From Niveibacterium terrae (GTDB taxonomy: Bacteria > Pseudomonadota > Gammaproteobacteria > Burkholderiales > Rhodocyclaceae): a DNA stretch of 64,000 nucleotides. The DNA lies in the NCBI RefSeq assembly GCF_048213115.1, contig NZ_CP172404.1:372001-436000 (forward strand), in the 5' to 3' direction. The notes under the pieces were generated by a model, which worked only from the letters and a program-made list of their open reading frames with translations, was not told the DNA's origin and did no database searches. This document shows positions 42,310 through 51,405 of this stretch, piece by piece. The translations under genes were made by a program, and so were the position numbers. How positions within the stretch are numbered: the first letter of the stretch is position 1; each line of letters opens with the position of its first letter.

Positions 42310-43473
42310 ATGAACAGGAACGCTCGACGCTTGATCTGCATTCTGCTGATCTGGTCCGGAAGTGCAGTTTCCGGGCCTCTTCAGGTCGAGTCGCGCACCA
42401 TGGTCTGGAATAAGCAAGAGGTGTCTGGATCGGAAACATCCTGGCCGCGATCGCAATGGGCTGATGGCGATATCAAGATGCCCTATGTCAGGGCCGCCGA
42501 TCCGCTGCTCGCAGCGCGCATCAACGACATGCTCTACCTGTCGATGACCGATTCGCCGGCTCCGACTCATCCCGGAAAGACTTTTCCTGTGCCCGAAAGC
42601 GGCGGCTTGGACGGCTTCGCTTCTCTCGATTTCTCGGTAGAACGGAACGATGACCGGATCCTGTCGATCTCCATCGGAGGAGAGGGTTGTGGCGCGTACT
42701 GCGAGAATTTCTCGAATGAATACAGCTTCGATGCGCATACCGGGCGACGGCTGGAGCTTGACGACCTCCTGACTCCGCAGGGGCTCGTGGCTGCGGGCCA
42801 GCGTATTTCCCGGGAGCGCGAGCGTCGGTATCGCGTCCAGATCAAGACGCTGAACCAGGAATTGGCGGCGCTGAAAATGCAACAGAAAGCCGGGAAGAAA
42901 GTCGATGTCAGTGACACAGAGGAGCGCCTCGAGCTGAACGAAAACTGTCTCGCAGAAGTACGCAAAGGGGGCGGTAGCGTGCGGGAGGAGGCAATGATGG
43001 CTCGTTTTTCCCTGCCGGCAGGGAAGGGGGTGGTTTTCACTTCCGGGCGCTGCAGTAACCACGCCAGCCGTGCCCTCGACGACGTCTACGAGGTCGAAAC
43101 GAAGCTGTCACGGGAAGAGGTGTCGCCGTGGCTGACCGCCTATGGAAAGAGGTTGTTGCTCGGCGAAGGTCTGGCCGCGGAGCCGGTGAATCCGTTTGGC
43201 CTGATCCTCCGTGGCAAGATCGGCTCGGCAGCGGTGACCGTACTGCTACACCGCCCGTATGAGGACGGTTCCTTGAGCGGAATCTACTACTACCAAAAAT
43301 ACCGCAAACCGATCGAGCTCTCTGGCAAGCGGACAGGCAATCGCGTTGAACTCGTCGAGCGGATCGCTGAAAACGAACAGGCCACGATCACGCTGACTGT
43401 CAGCCGCGACTCAATCACCGGGCAGTGGCAGGACAAGGGCAAACAACTGCCGATCACGCTGTTCCGCAAATAG
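42310..43473 (+). CDS. Exported protein of unknown function (387 aa)
   Basis: A signal peptide (LICILLIWSGSAVS) starts the protein. Residues about 90-145 read like the DUF3298/DUF4163-type domain found near RsiV or lysozyme inhibitors: LSISIGGEGCGAYCENFSNE, YSFDAHTGRRLELDDLL. A coiled-coil stretch follows (about 165-205), then a domain with two or more disulfide-capable Cys, and a beta-rich end (residues about 290-387: YEDGSLSGIYYYQKYRKPIE). The family is not certain. It stands alone between the LysR gene and a terminator. Confidence 0.65.
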   Translation: MNRNARRLICILLIWSGSAVSGPLQVESRTMVWNKQEVSGSETSWPRSQWADGDIKMPYVRAADPLLAARINDMLYLSMTDSPAPTHPGKTFPVPESGGLDGFASLDFSVERNDDRILSISIGGEGCGAYCENFSNEYSFDAHTGRRLELDDLLTPQGLVAAGQRISRERERRYRVQIKTLNQELAALKMQQKAGKKVDVSDTEERLELNENCLAEVRKGGGSVREEAMMARFSLPAGKGVVFTSGRCSNHASRALDDVYEVETKLSREEVSPWLTAYGKRLLLGEGLAAEPVNPFGLILRGKIGSAAVTVLLHRPYEDGSLSGIYYYQKYRKPIELSGKRTGNRVELVERIAENEQATITLTVSRDSITGQWQDKGKQLPITLFRK

Positions 43474-43493
43474 GGGGGGGGGAGCACAAAAAC

Positions 43494-43517
43494 AAACAGG
43501 ACCCGAAGGTCCTGTTT
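43494..43517 (-). terminator. UUCG-capped terminator
   Basis: AAACAGGACC (43494-43503) pairs perfectly with GGTCCTGTTT (43508-43517). Read on the minus strand the loop is TTCG, the very stable UUCG tetraloop closed by C-G, followed by GTTTTTG. It terminates the minus-strand small paralogue gene and can also serve the plus-strand gene ending at 43473. Confidence 0.85.
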
Positions 43518-43588
43518 GCGCGCCTGTTTCGGCGCTTCTTTCCGGGTTCTCGGGGGAGAGAAGTTCCCGGTTGGGGGGAGGGGGAAGA

Positions 43589-43795
43589 TCAGGCGCCGGC
43601 TTGGCAGCGCTGGGTCATCCAGGCCACCGCGACTTCGCGCGAGGGCAGGCCGCGCGACTGGGCGATGCGGCGGATCTGACCATTCTTTTGTTCGTGGACT
43701 TCGGCGAAGAAGCCGTCATTGGCGGCATAGACGCCACCGAAGATGAAGCTGCGGCCTGCGCCGATTTCGAAAACGTCGAGGGGAGTATCAGTCAT
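43589..43795 (-). CDS. Tiny protein, downstream copy of a tandem pair (68 aa)
   Basis: The protein starts MTDTPLDVFEIGAGRSFIFG, with AAAGGAA just upstream of the ATG. It continues VYAANDGFFAEVHEQKNGQI and RRIAQSRGLPSREVAVAWM. The 71-aa gene immediately upstream encodes a paralogue with the same motifs in the same order, about 65 percent identical by eye. Neither has a signal peptide or Cys pair. A possible RNA- or DNA-binding role is suggested by the basic R-R and the helix SREVAVAWM, but the family is not recognised. Confidence 0.7.
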   Translation of the reverse strand: MTDTPLDVFEIGAGRSFIFGGVYAANDGFFAEVHEQKNGQIRRIAQSRGLPSREVAVAWMTQRCQAGA

Positions 43796-43918
43796 CTGAG
43801 TTCCTTTCACTACTTTGTCGTCTTGTGTGATTCGGATGTTAGAGAAGTCCGTTCCGGCTGGCCAATTGAAGTTTTCGATTCCCATATTGGTTTATTAATA
43901 GGAACCAGCGTGGGCCGC

Positions 43919-44134
43919 TCAGGCGGCGTGCGCGAAGCAGTCCTGGCTCTTCATCCAGGCCACAGCGACCTCGCGCGAGGGCAGGCCCAGAGACCGCGCG
44001 ACGCGGCGGATCCTGCCGTTTTTCTGTTCGTGGATTTCGGCGTAATAGCCGTCGTTTGCGGCGAAAACGCCGCCAAAGATGTAGTAGGCGCGCCCGGCGC
44101 GCACTTCGATGACGTCCAGAGCTTCGTCGTTCAT
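43919..44134 (-). CDS. Tiny protein, upstream copy of the tandem pair (71 aa)
   Basis: The product begins MNDEALDVIEVRAGRAYYIF and continues GGVFAANDGYYAEIHEQKNG, then RRVARSLGLPSREVAVAWMK. It is a close paralogue of the 68-aa protein encoded 123 bp downstream. A ribosome site (GGGAGC) precedes the ATG. The shared core is FGGV-AANDG-AE-HEQKNG-IRR-A-S-GLPSREVAVAWM. The function is unknown; conservation of the core argues that both copies are maintained. Confidence 0.7.
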   Translation of the reverse strand: MNDEALDVIEVRAGRAYYIFGGVFAANDGYYAEIHEQKNGRIRRVARSLGLPSREVAVAWMKSQDCFAHAA

Positions 44135-44302
44135 GATCAGCTCCCTGTGGGATTTGATGGGCGTGCGGGTAAGCGCACGTCATGACTATGGGCGAGCCGG
44201 GACGAAAAACCCAATTCAGGCTGTCGATCGGAGAATAAGGTTTTTTTGTTCCGCCTTAATGATCCCGTCATCAAGGGGGCGGTCCGGCCGGGGCCGGACC
44301 GA

Positions 44303-45811
44303 TCAGGGGTAGAAAGAGGAGAGCGTGTAGCCTGCGGCGCTCTGGCCCATCGCTTCGAAGGTGATCGTGAAGGCGAGGTCGCTGGAGGCTTCGAAAGCCG
44401 GGGTCTTGCGTTGAGCGGCGGGGAGCCACTGCTCGGGCGGGAGGACTTTGCGAACCAGCGCCCGGTTGAAGTTGTCGGTCAGCGTGACTTCAAGGTGAGG
44501 ATAGGCTTGGGCGAAACCGGCGCGGTTGCGCAGCGTGGCGCTCAGCTCGTACTGACCCAGGTGACCGGGGCGGGGATGAAGATCGGACGCTTCGAGGCTG
44601 ATCTGCTCCTTGACCCGGGGCCAGGGCATCGCGCAGCCGAGCTTCGCGCAGCTCGCCTCAAAGACGGGGCGCAACGCCGGGATCTGCTGGGCGATGTCGT
44701 GACGCATCAGGAGCAGGCCTTGAGCCGCGCCGGCAAGCGACAGAACCAGGATGCCGAGAATCCAGGGCCAGCGCATCGGTTGCGCTTCGTGCTCGACCTC
44801 CCAGCTATAGGGGTGAGCGACATCGCTGTCGAGAGCGGAGAAGGGCGGTAGCGGCGGCGGGGTTTGCGCTGGCTGGACTGGCGGGAGGACGAAATCGCTG
44901 GCGACCGCTTCGGGCGCTTCGAACTGCGTCTCGTCCTCTTCGAAGAGGGCGGGCTCGCCGGGCGACGTGCTTTCCCAGTCGGTTGTCCGGTTCGGTTCGG
45001 CTCCGGCGAACGAAGACACGAAAACCGGCTCGGCAGGCTCGGCGACCACCGCCGGCGCAATCCGGTCCGGCGCCACGATGGTGACGGGATCGGAGGTGGC
45101 CGAGAACGAGGGCAAGGGGGTGACGACCAGAGTCGCGTCGGGCTGGAAGGTCGGTTCGAGCTTGGCTTGCGGCGCAGCGAAGGAGGGCGGCTGGGAGGCC
45201 GGGACATCCCAGCCGAGGACGGTCTCCGCACCCCTGTCCGATTCCGGTGCGATCCGGGTTTCGGGCGAAGGTTCGGAGGCCGGTTCGGAGGCCGGAGCGG
45301 GCGATTCCTCTTCCGGCTCCAGGGCGTCGAGGTCGAAGTCCAGATGCGTGCCCAGAGCGTGGGTTGCGGCAGGATCGAGCTCGGGCAGCGGCGGGGCGAT
45401 TTCGCCGACCGGGGCGATGAAGCTTTCGCGCCTGGGCGGCGGAGTCCAACCGCTTTTGAACGGGTCGCGGATCGGGCTGGGTGTGGCGGGCAGCGCTTCA
45501 GGGGCTGCGAGCACGAAAGGTTTTTCGGCTGCAGCCTCCACCGGCTGTTCTCGAGGCGTGGCAAGCGCTTCAGGCTTTGGCGCCTCGACGGGCGCTGCTG
45601 GGAGCGGAGCGCTCGTTCGCATCTCGGGCAACGGGGTGGATTCACGCGCAGGCTGTACCGCGGCGTTTCCGGCCGTGAGGTCAATCAGCCCTTCCAGGGC
45701 GGAGAAAGGGGCGTGACAGTGGCCGCAGCGGACGCGCCCGCCACGCAGGCGCAGCTGTTCCGGTTTGACGCGGAAAGCGGTGCCGCAGTGCGGGCAGCGG
45801 GTCGTCAGCAT
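44303..45811 (-). CDS. Zinc-ribbon protein with DUF3426 domain (MJ0042 family)
   Basis: This 502-aa protein starts with a zinc ribbon, CPHCGTAFRVKPEQLRLRGG followed by CGHC, which belongs to the MJ0042-type family. A very long Pro/Ala/Glu-rich linker follows (residues about 45-335), then a membrane segment near 350-370 (WPWILGILVLSLAGAAQGLL) and a C-terminal periplasmic DUF3426 domain (RPGHLGQYELSATLRNRAGF). It overlaps prmA by seven bases and ends the acc operon, as in many betaproteobacteria. The function is unknown. Confidence 0.85.
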   Translation of the reverse strand: MLTTRCPHCGTAFRVKPEQLRLRGGRVRCGHCHAPFSALEGLIDLTAGNAAVQPARESTPLPEMRTSAPLPAAPVEAPKPEALATPREQPVEAAAEKPFVLAAPEALPATPSPIRDPFKSGWTPPPRRESFIAPVGEIAPPLPELDPAATHALGTHLDFDLDALEPEEESPAPASEPASEPSPETRIAPESDRGAETVLGWDVPASQPPSFAAPQAKLEPTFQPDATLVVTPLPSFSATSDPVTIVAPDRIAPAVVAEPAEPVFVSSFAGAEPNRTTDWESTSPGEPALFEEDETQFEAPEAVASDFVLPPVQPAQTPPPLPPFSALDSDVAHPYSWEVEHEAQPMRWPWILGILVLSLAGAAQGLLLMRHDIAQQIPALRPVFEASCAKLGCAMPWPRVKEQISLEASDLHPRPGHLGQYELSATLRNRAGFAQAYPHLEVTLTDNFNRALVRKVLPPEQWLPAAQRKTPAFEASSDLAFTITFEAMGQSAAGYTLSSFYP

Positions 45812-46695
45812 CTTGCCTGACCCTCAAGGCGAATCCAGCCGTCGTGGGCTTCACCGACGACGAGACGGATATAGGGCTGGTAGGCGGCGATCACCTGTTC
45901 CGCTTGCGCTTCGAGCACGCCGGACAGCGCCAGCTTGCCGCCCGGGGCAACGCAGGCGGCGATCGCCGGGGCGAGCACGCAGAGCGGATTGGTCAGGATA
46001 TTGGCTACGACGCGATCATAGCGCGCCGCGAGCGGGGTGCCGCTGTGCTGCACTTCGATGTCGACGTGGTTGCGCAGAGCGTTTTCGCGCGTCGCTTCGA
46101 GCGCCCGCTCGTCGATGTCCACGCCGACGACCTTGCCGGCGCCGACTTTCGCGGCGGCGATGCCGAGGATGCCTGAGCCGCAACCGTAGTCGAGCACGCT
46201 GGCGCCGGCCGGGACTTCGTCGAGTATCCACTCGAGGCAAAGGCGCGTTGTCGGGTGCGAGCCGGTTCCGAAGGCGAGGCCCGGGTCGAGTTCGAGGTTG
46301 ATCGCGGCGGGATCGGGCGCGGTGTGCCAGGACGGGACGATCCACAGCCGTTCGGAGATCTCGATCGGATCGAACTGGCTCTGGGTCAGGCGAACCCAGT
46401 CCTGTTCGGCGACTTCGGTGATCGCGAAGTTCGGCACCGCGTCGAGGCCGGCCGCCGCTGCGGCCTGGGCCAGCGCGGAGGCCAGATCGACCGCGGAGTC
46501 AAACAGTGCGACGACGCGGCTGTGCTCCCAGAGCGGCTGGGCCGGGTGGCCCGGCTCGCCGAACTGGGGTACTTCAGCTGCAGTTCCGGCGTCGGCATCC
46601 TCGATTGAGACCGATACAGCGCCGACATCCATCAGTGCTTCGGAGAAGGCCTCGACGAAACGCTCATCGGTATCCAGCGCAACAGACAACCACAT
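45805..46695 (-). CDS. prmA: Ribosomal protein L11 methyltransferase
   Basis: PrmA trimethylates L11. This 296-aa protein has an N-terminal L11-binding domain and a C-terminal SAM-methyltransferase fold: GLAFGTGSHPTTRLCLEWIL (the GTGxHxTT motif), LDYGCGSGILGIAAAKVGAG (motif I), GVDIDERAL, and ANILTNPL (the N-P-P-like motif IV). The ATG lies three bases after the accC stop, indicating translational coupling. It overlaps the next gene by seven bases. Confidence 0.96.
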   Translation of the reverse strand: MWLSVALDTDERFVEAFSEALMDVGAVSVSIEDADAGTAAEVPQFGEPGHPAQPLWEHSRVVALFDSAVDLASALAQAAAAAGLDAVPNFAITEVAEQDWVRLTQSQFDPIEISERLWIVPSWHTAPDPAAINLELDPGLAFGTGSHPTTRLCLEWILDEVPAGASVLDYGCGSGILGIAAAKVGAGKVVGVDIDERALEATRENALRNHVDIEVQHSGTPLAARYDRVVANILTNPLCVLAPAIAACVAPGGKLALSGVLEAQAEQVIAAYQPYIRLVVGEAHDGWIRLEGQARC

Positions 46696-46698
46696 GTA

Positions 46699-48045
46699 TC
46701 AGTCCTTCTTCGACAGCCGGGTTTCGAGGTAGTGGATGCTGGTGCCGCCGCGGTTGAAATTGCCGTCGGCGAGCAGCTCCTGGTGCAGAGGGATGTTCGT
46801 CTTGATGCCTTCAACGACCATCTCGGACAGCGCGATGCGCAGCCGGCGGATCGCCTGGTCGCGCGTATCGCCGTAGGCGATGACCTTGCCGACCATCGAG
46901 TCGTAGTTCGGCGGCACCGTGTAGCCGTTGTAGACGTGCGAGTCGACGCGCACGCCGGGACCGCCCGGGGTGTGCCAGTTCGTGATCTTGCCCGGCGAGG
47001 GCAGGAACTTGACCGGATCCTCGGCGTTGATCCGGCATTCGACCGCATGACCGCGGATCACGATGTCCTTCTGCTTGTAGCGCAGAACCTCGCCCGAAGC
47101 GACGCGGATTTGTTCCTGGACGATGTCGACGCCGGTGATCATCTCGGTGACCGGGTGCTCGACCTGGACGCGGGTGTTCATCTCGATGAAGAAGAATTCG
47201 CCGTTCTCGTACAGGAACTCGAAAGTGCCGGCGCCGCGATAGCCGATGCGCTTGCAGGCCGCGACGCAGGATTCGCCGACCTTGGCGATGATCTTGCGAT
47301 CGATTCCGGGGGCCGGAGCTTCCTCGATGACCTTCTGGTGACGGCGCTGCATCGAGCAGTCGCGTTCGCCCAGATAGATCGCGTTGCCGTGCTCGTCGGC
47401 CAGGATCTGGATTTCGACGTGGCGCGGATTTTCGAGGTATTTCTCCATGTAGACGACCGGGTTGCCGAAAGCCGCCTGGGCTTCGGCGCGGGTGGTCGTG
47501 ACCGCCTGGAGCAGCGCGCCTTCGGTGTGCACGACGCGCATGCCGCGTCCGCCGCCGCCTCCGGCCGCCTTGATGATGACCGGGAAGCCGATTGCGCGTG
47601 CGGTCTTCGTGATCTCCTTAGGGTCGTCGGAGAGTGCTCCGCCCGAACCAGGCACGCAGGGTACGCCCGCTTCAATCATCGCCTGCTTGGCCGAGACCTT
47701 GTCGCCCATCAGGCGGATCGTTTCGGCGCGCGGGCCGATGAAAGTGAAGCCGGACTGTTCGATCCGCTCGGCGAAGTCGGCGTTTTCCGACAGGAAACCG
47801 TAACCGGGGTGGATCGCCTCGGCGTCGGTGACTTCGGCGGCGGCGATGATCGCCGGCACGCTCAGGTAGCTCTGCGCCGACGCTGCGGGGCCGATGCAGA
47901 CCGACTCGTCGGCGAGCTTGACGTATTTGGCTTCGGTGTCGGCTTCGGAGTGCACTGCCACCGTCTTGATGCCCAGCTCTCGGCAGGCACGCAGAATCCG
48001 CAGCGCGATTTCGCCGCGGTTCGCAATCAGTACTTTTTCAAACAT
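46699..48045 (-). CDS. accC: Acetyl-CoA carboxylase biotin carboxylase
   Basis: This 448-aa ATP-grasp enzyme carboxylates the biotin on AccB at the start of fatty-acid synthesis. The N-terminal block MFEKVLIANRGEIALRILRA, the ATP-binding GGGGRGM loop (KAAGGGGGRGMRVVHTEGAL), the catalytic ERDCSMQRRHQKVIEEAPAP and FIEMNTRVQVEHPVTEMITG are all intact. The length equals that of E. coli AccC. It is 67 bp downstream of accB in the same operon. Confidence 0.98.
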   Translation of the reverse strand: MFEKVLIANRGEIALRILRACRELGIKTVAVHSEADTEAKYVKLADESVCIGPAASAQSYLSVPAIIAAAEVTDAEAIHPGYGFLSENADFAERIEQSGFTFIGPRAETIRLMGDKVSAKQAMIEAGVPCVPGSGGALSDDPKEITKTARAIGFPVIIKAAGGGGGRGMRVVHTEGALLQAVTTTRAEAQAAFGNPVVYMEKYLENPRHVEIQILADEHGNAIYLGERDCSMQRRHQKVIEEAPAPGIDRKIIAKVGESCVAACKRIGYRGAGTFEFLYENGEFFFIEMNTRVQVEHPVTEMITGVDIVQEQIRVASGEVLRYKQKDIVIRGHAVECRINAEDPVKFLPSPGKITNWHTPGGPGVRVDSHVYNGYTVPPNYDSMVGKVIAYGDTRDQAIRRLRIALSEMVVEGIKTNIPLHQELLADGNFNRGGTSIHYLETRLSKKD

Positions 48046-48112
48046 GAGGTCGATCTTCTCGGTGAAGGGGAAGAGGCAAGGGAAGGCCTGGCTGGGCCTC
48101 CCTCCCTTCGGT

Positions 48113-48556
48113 TCAGCCGATCACGAACAGCGGCTGGCCGTACTCGACCGGCTGGCCATTTTCGACCAGGATCGCCTTGACCGTGCCGGCAACGTCCGAC
48201 TCGATCTCGTTCATCAGCTTCATCGCTTCGATGATGCACAGCGTGTCGCCCGCGGCGACGGTGTCACCGACTTCAATGAAGTTCTTCGCGTCGGGCGACG
48301 AAGAGCGGTAGAAAGTGCCGACCATCGGCGACTTGATCGAAGCGCCTTCCGGTTCAGCCAGGGCTGCGGCGACCGGTGCCGCAGCCGGTGCGGCGGCGAC
48401 CGGCGCGGGAGGCGGCGCGTAGTAGTTCGCGACGGGGGCCGCGTTGCCGGCATGTTTGGCGATGCGGACTTTCTCTTCGCCCTCGGTGACTTCCAGTTCC
48501 GAAATTCCGGATTCCTGGACGAGGTCGATGAGTTTCTTCAGTTTACGCAGGTCCAT
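48113..48556 (-). CDS. accB: Biotin carboxyl carrier protein of acetyl-CoA carboxylase
   Basis: This 147-aa protein begins MDLRKLKKLIDLVQESGISE and has the biotinylation motif EAMKLMNEIES, with the modified Lys in AMKLM. A short Pro/Ala linker connects the N-terminal part to the biotinyl domain (residues about 70-147, SPMVGTFYRSSSPDAKNFIE). The start at 48556 is set by GGGAG six bases upstream. accC follows at 67 bp. Confidence 0.97.
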   Translation of the reverse strand: MDLRKLKKLIDLVQESGISELEVTEGEEKVRIAKHAGNAAPVANYYAPPPAPVAAAPAAAPVAAALAEPEGASIKSPMVGTFYRSSSPDAKNFIEVGDTVAAGDTLCIIEAMKLMNEIESDVAGTVKAILVENGQPVEYGQPLFVIG

Positions 48557-48615
48557 AGTGGCTCCCATTCAATGCATCGCGCCGCCCGACGCGGGGGCGG
48601 CGGCGCGTGCGCAGT

Positions 48616-49107
48616 TCAGTTGTGGCCGAGTCGGCCCAGGGCGGCTTCCAGCGCCAGCTTGTAGCTGTCCGCTCCGAGTCCGCAGATCACGCCGATCGCG
48701 ATATCGGAGAAATAGGACTGCCGGCGGAAAGCCTCGCGTGCATGGATGTTCGACAGGTGGATTTCGATGAACGGAATCTCGACGGCCGCGAGGGCGTCGC
48801 GCAAGGCGACGCTGGTGTGCGTGTAGGCTCCTGGATTGAGCAGGATGAATGCAACACCCTGGCTGCGTGCAGCCTGGACCCGGTCTATCAGTTCGCCTTC
48901 GTGATTGCTCTGGAAGGATTCGAGCGCAACGCCGGCTGCGCGCGCGCGCGCCTCCAGCGCGGAGTGGATGTCCGCGAGCGTTGCATGCCCGTAGATCGCA
49001 GGTTCGCGGGTTCCGAGAAGGTTCAGATTGGGGCCGTGCAGCACCAGGATTCGGGGCTGATCGGGGGCCTTCTCCGTGCGCTTCTTGCTGTGTTTTGCCG
49101 TCACCAT
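48616..49107 (-). CDS. aroQ: 3-dehydroquinate dehydratase, type II
   Basis: This 163-aa enzyme catalyses the third shikimate step. The type II signature is LVLHGPNLNLLGTREPAIYG (with the active-site Tyr), with QSNHEGELIDRVQAA, LNPGAYTHTSVALRDAL (catalytic His) and EIHLSNIHAREAFR. An N-terminal basic extension (KHSKKRTEKAPDQ) is longer than usual, so a later start is possible. It opens the aroQ-accB-accC-prmA cluster common in gamma- and betaproteobacteria. Confidence 0.95.
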   Translation of the reverse strand: MVTAKHSKKRTEKAPDQPRILVLHGPNLNLLGTREPAIYGHATLADIHSALEARARAAGVALESFQSNHEGELIDRVQAARSQGVAFILLNPGAYTHTSVALRDALAAVEIPFIEIHLSNIHAREAFRRQSYFSDIAIGVICGLGADSYKLALEAALGRLGHN

Positions 49108-49234
49108 GCCGGCAAGTTTGCCGCAAATCGTCGTCTGTGACTACCTTTGCCGTGCATGCGCGCGGTTGCAATCTGCAACAAAACGCTGATAAAGCCTGAT
49201 TTTTCGAGGGTTTCGGCGAAGTTCTGCCATTCAC

Positions 49235-49834
49235 TCACTTTTGGCTGTTCCGGGCCGCGCACATCGCCTCGACGGCGGAGATGCGGACGCGTTCGCCACC
49301 GTTGCGGCGCGGCATCCGGTCGGCAAAGGGGCCGTAGACGCAGAGCTTGACCGGAACCTCATCCCAGTCGAAGACGAGGATCGCTTCCGGCGCGTCGGGG
49401 CCGGGGCGGCGGATCTCGCGATGCTCATAGACGATTCCGCGGTTCAGCAGCGCGATCTCGACTTCCTTTGCGCTGTCGGCGAACAGGTCGATCTCGACTT
49501 CGGAAAAGCCGTTCGCGGTGCCATCGAGGGCGGCTCCGGTCAGCGCCGGCCGCCAGGCCGGGAATAGGCGCATCAGTTCCAGCGCCGTCTCTCGCATCAT
49601 CGCGAGCCGCTCATCGTCCTCGTCGTCGTGGATCAGCGCTTGATAGTCGCGCAGCGCATCCTCGATCTCGGCGCCGCTGGGCATGACTTCCCCCCTGGTC
49701 ACTCCGAGCTGCCGGGCGGCCTTGCGTTTGGCGAGGCCGTAGTCAGTGATCCCTTCTTCGGAGATCAGACGGGCGGCGAGGGCGGCGATGTGCTGGCGCA
49801 GACTGTTGTGCACCGGGACGTCGCAAGGGGACAT
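49235..49834 (-). CDS. Conserved hypothetical protein divergent from mpl (199 aa)
   Basis: Residues 1-90 are helical (LRQHIAALAARLISEEGITD, YGLAKRKAARQLGV). Residues about 90-185 have a beta-alpha pattern with GTANGFSEVEIDLFADSAKE and EVEIALLNRGIVYEHRE, then VPVKLCVYGPFADRMPRR. The second half recalls a nucleotidyltransferase-like fold, but I cannot name the family. It is divergent from mpl, with 106 bp between starts. Confidence 0.7.
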   Translation of the reverse strand: MSPCDVPVHNSLRQHIAALAARLISEEGITDYGLAKRKAARQLGVTRGEVMPSGAEIEDALRDYQALIHDDEDDERLAMMRETALELMRLFPAWRPALTGAALDGTANGFSEVEIDLFADSAKEVEIALLNRGIVYEHREIRRPGPDAPEAILVFDWDEVPVKLCVYGPFADRMPRRNGGERVRISAVEAMCAARNSQK

Positions 49835-49940
49835 GGCGGGCGCTCCAGGCGATGCCGTCCGGACGGAGGCCCGGGTCGGCTAGAATTGCGCTTCATTCTA
49901 CACATCCGCGCCGGATCCGTTCCTGCGCCGCAAAGCTGTC

Positions 49941-51302
49941 ATGCACATCCACATTCTGGGCATCTGCGGTACCTTCATGGGCGGGATCGCCCTTCTGGCC
50001 CGAGCGGCCGGTCACAAAGTGACCGGTTGTGACGCGAACGTCTATCCGCCGATGAGCACCCAGCTTGAGGCGCAGGGCATAGAGCTGATCGAAGGCTATG
50101 GCCCCGAGCAGCTCGAACTGGGCGCTGACCTGTGGGTGGTCGGCAACGCGGTCTCGCGCGGCAATCCGCTGCTCGAAGCGATCCTCGACCGGGGGCTTCC
50201 CTATACATCGGGGCCGCAGTGGCTATCCGAGCACATCCTGCCCGGCAAGTGGGTTCTTGCGGTCGCCGGCACCCATGGCAAGACGACGACTTCGTCGCTG
50301 CTCGCCTGGCTGCTCGAAGACGCAGGTTTGAATCCCGGCTTCCTGGTCGGCGGCGTGCCTCAGGACTTCGGTGTTTCGGCCCGGCTGACCGATTCGCCTT
50401 TCTTCGTCATCGAGGCCGACGAGTACGACACCGCGTTCTGCGACAAGCGCTCGAAGTTCGTCCATTACCGGCCACGGACCGCGATCCTGAACAATCTCGA
50501 ATACGACCATGCCGACATCTTCCCGGATCTGGCTGCGATCGAAACCCAGTTCCACCATCTGGTGCGGATCCTTCCCCGTCAGGGGCGGATCGTCGCGAAC
50601 GGTCGCGAAGAGAGCCTGAAGCGGGTCATCGCGCGCGGCTGCTGGAGCGAAATCGAGTGGTTCGGCGTCGATCAGGGCTGGAACGCGTGTGAAGGGGACA
50701 GCGTCGAGCGCGCACGCTTCGCTCTGGCCGGTCAGACGCTTGGCGAAGGTGAGATCACGCTCGCCGGCGAGCACAACCGGATGAACGCGCTCGCCGCGAT
50801 CGCCGCGGCCCGCCACGTCGGCGTCCGGCCGGCGGATGCGATCGCCTCGCTCGCCCGCTTCAAGGGCGTCAAACGGCGGCTCGAAGTGCGCGGAACGGTT
50901 GGCGGAGTCACCGTCTATGACGACTTCGCCCACCATCCGACCGCGATCGCGACGACGGTCGCCGGGCTGCGCCGCCGCGTCTGCGGTGGCCGCATCCTCG
51001 CGGTGCTGGAGCCGCGCTCGAACACGATGAAGCTCGGCACGATGAAGGACAAGCTGGCCGCCAGCCTTGCCGAGGCCGACCAGGTCTATTGCTATGCGCA
51101 CAATCTCGGTTGGGATGCCGCTACGGCCCTCGCGCCCCTGGGGGCGAAGGCGCACAGCTTCGACGATCTGGACGCGCTGGTGGCCGAAGCGGTGGCCGGT
51201 GCGAAGAGCGGTGATCACCTTCTCGTGATGAGCAACGGCGGCTTTGGCGGAGTCCATCAGAAGCTGCTCGACGCTCTGGCGAAGCCCCCGGTCGGAGACT
51301 GA
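49941..51302 (+). CDS. mpl: UDP-N-acetylmuramate:tripeptide ligase (Mpl)
   Basis: Mpl attaches recycled L-Ala-gamma-D-Glu-meso-DAP to UDP-MurNAc, saving cell-wall precursors. This 453-aa Mur ligase has the nucleotide-binding start MHIHILGICGTFMGGIALLA, the P-loop GTHGKTTTSSLLAWLLED, the typical NNLEYDHADIF and HHPTAIATTVAGLR motifs, and an LEPRSNTMKLG block specific to Mpl. It complements the AmpG-like permease gene at 11.8-13.1 kb. Confidence 0.97.
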   Translation: MHIHILGICGTFMGGIALLARAAGHKVTGCDANVYPPMSTQLEAQGIELIEGYGPEQLELGADLWVVGNAVSRGNPLLEAILDRGLPYTSGPQWLSEHILPGKWVLAVAGTHGKTTTSSLLAWLLEDAGLNPGFLVGGVPQDFGVSARLTDSPFFVIEADEYDTAFCDKRSKFVHYRPRTAILNNLEYDHADIFPDLAAIETQFHHLVRILPRQGRIVANGREESLKRVIARGCWSEIEWFGVDQGWNACEGDSVERARFALAGQTLGEGEITLAGEHNRMNALAAIAAARHVGVRPADAIASLARFKGVKRRLEVRGTVGGVTVYDDFAHHPTAIATTVAGLRRRVCGGRILAVLEPRSNTMKLGTMKDKLAASLAEADQVYCYAHNLGWDAATALAPLGAKAHSFDDLDALVAEAVAGAKSGDHLLVMSNGGFGGVHQKLLDALAKPPVGD

Positions 51303-51405
51303 CACATTTCCCAACTTCGCTTACACATTGCGATGCGTTCACGGTCAGCGCGGCCGTGAGCTGCGGCGTTGTGTGGGGACGAGTTCCCGTCTGCCGGATG
51401 CGAAG

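Noticed and set aside
44281..44300. GGTCCGGCC/GGCCGGACC hairpin as terminator of the DUF3426 gene
   Set aside because: The stem is perfect, but no T-run follows on the minus strand, so I did not list it as a terminator.
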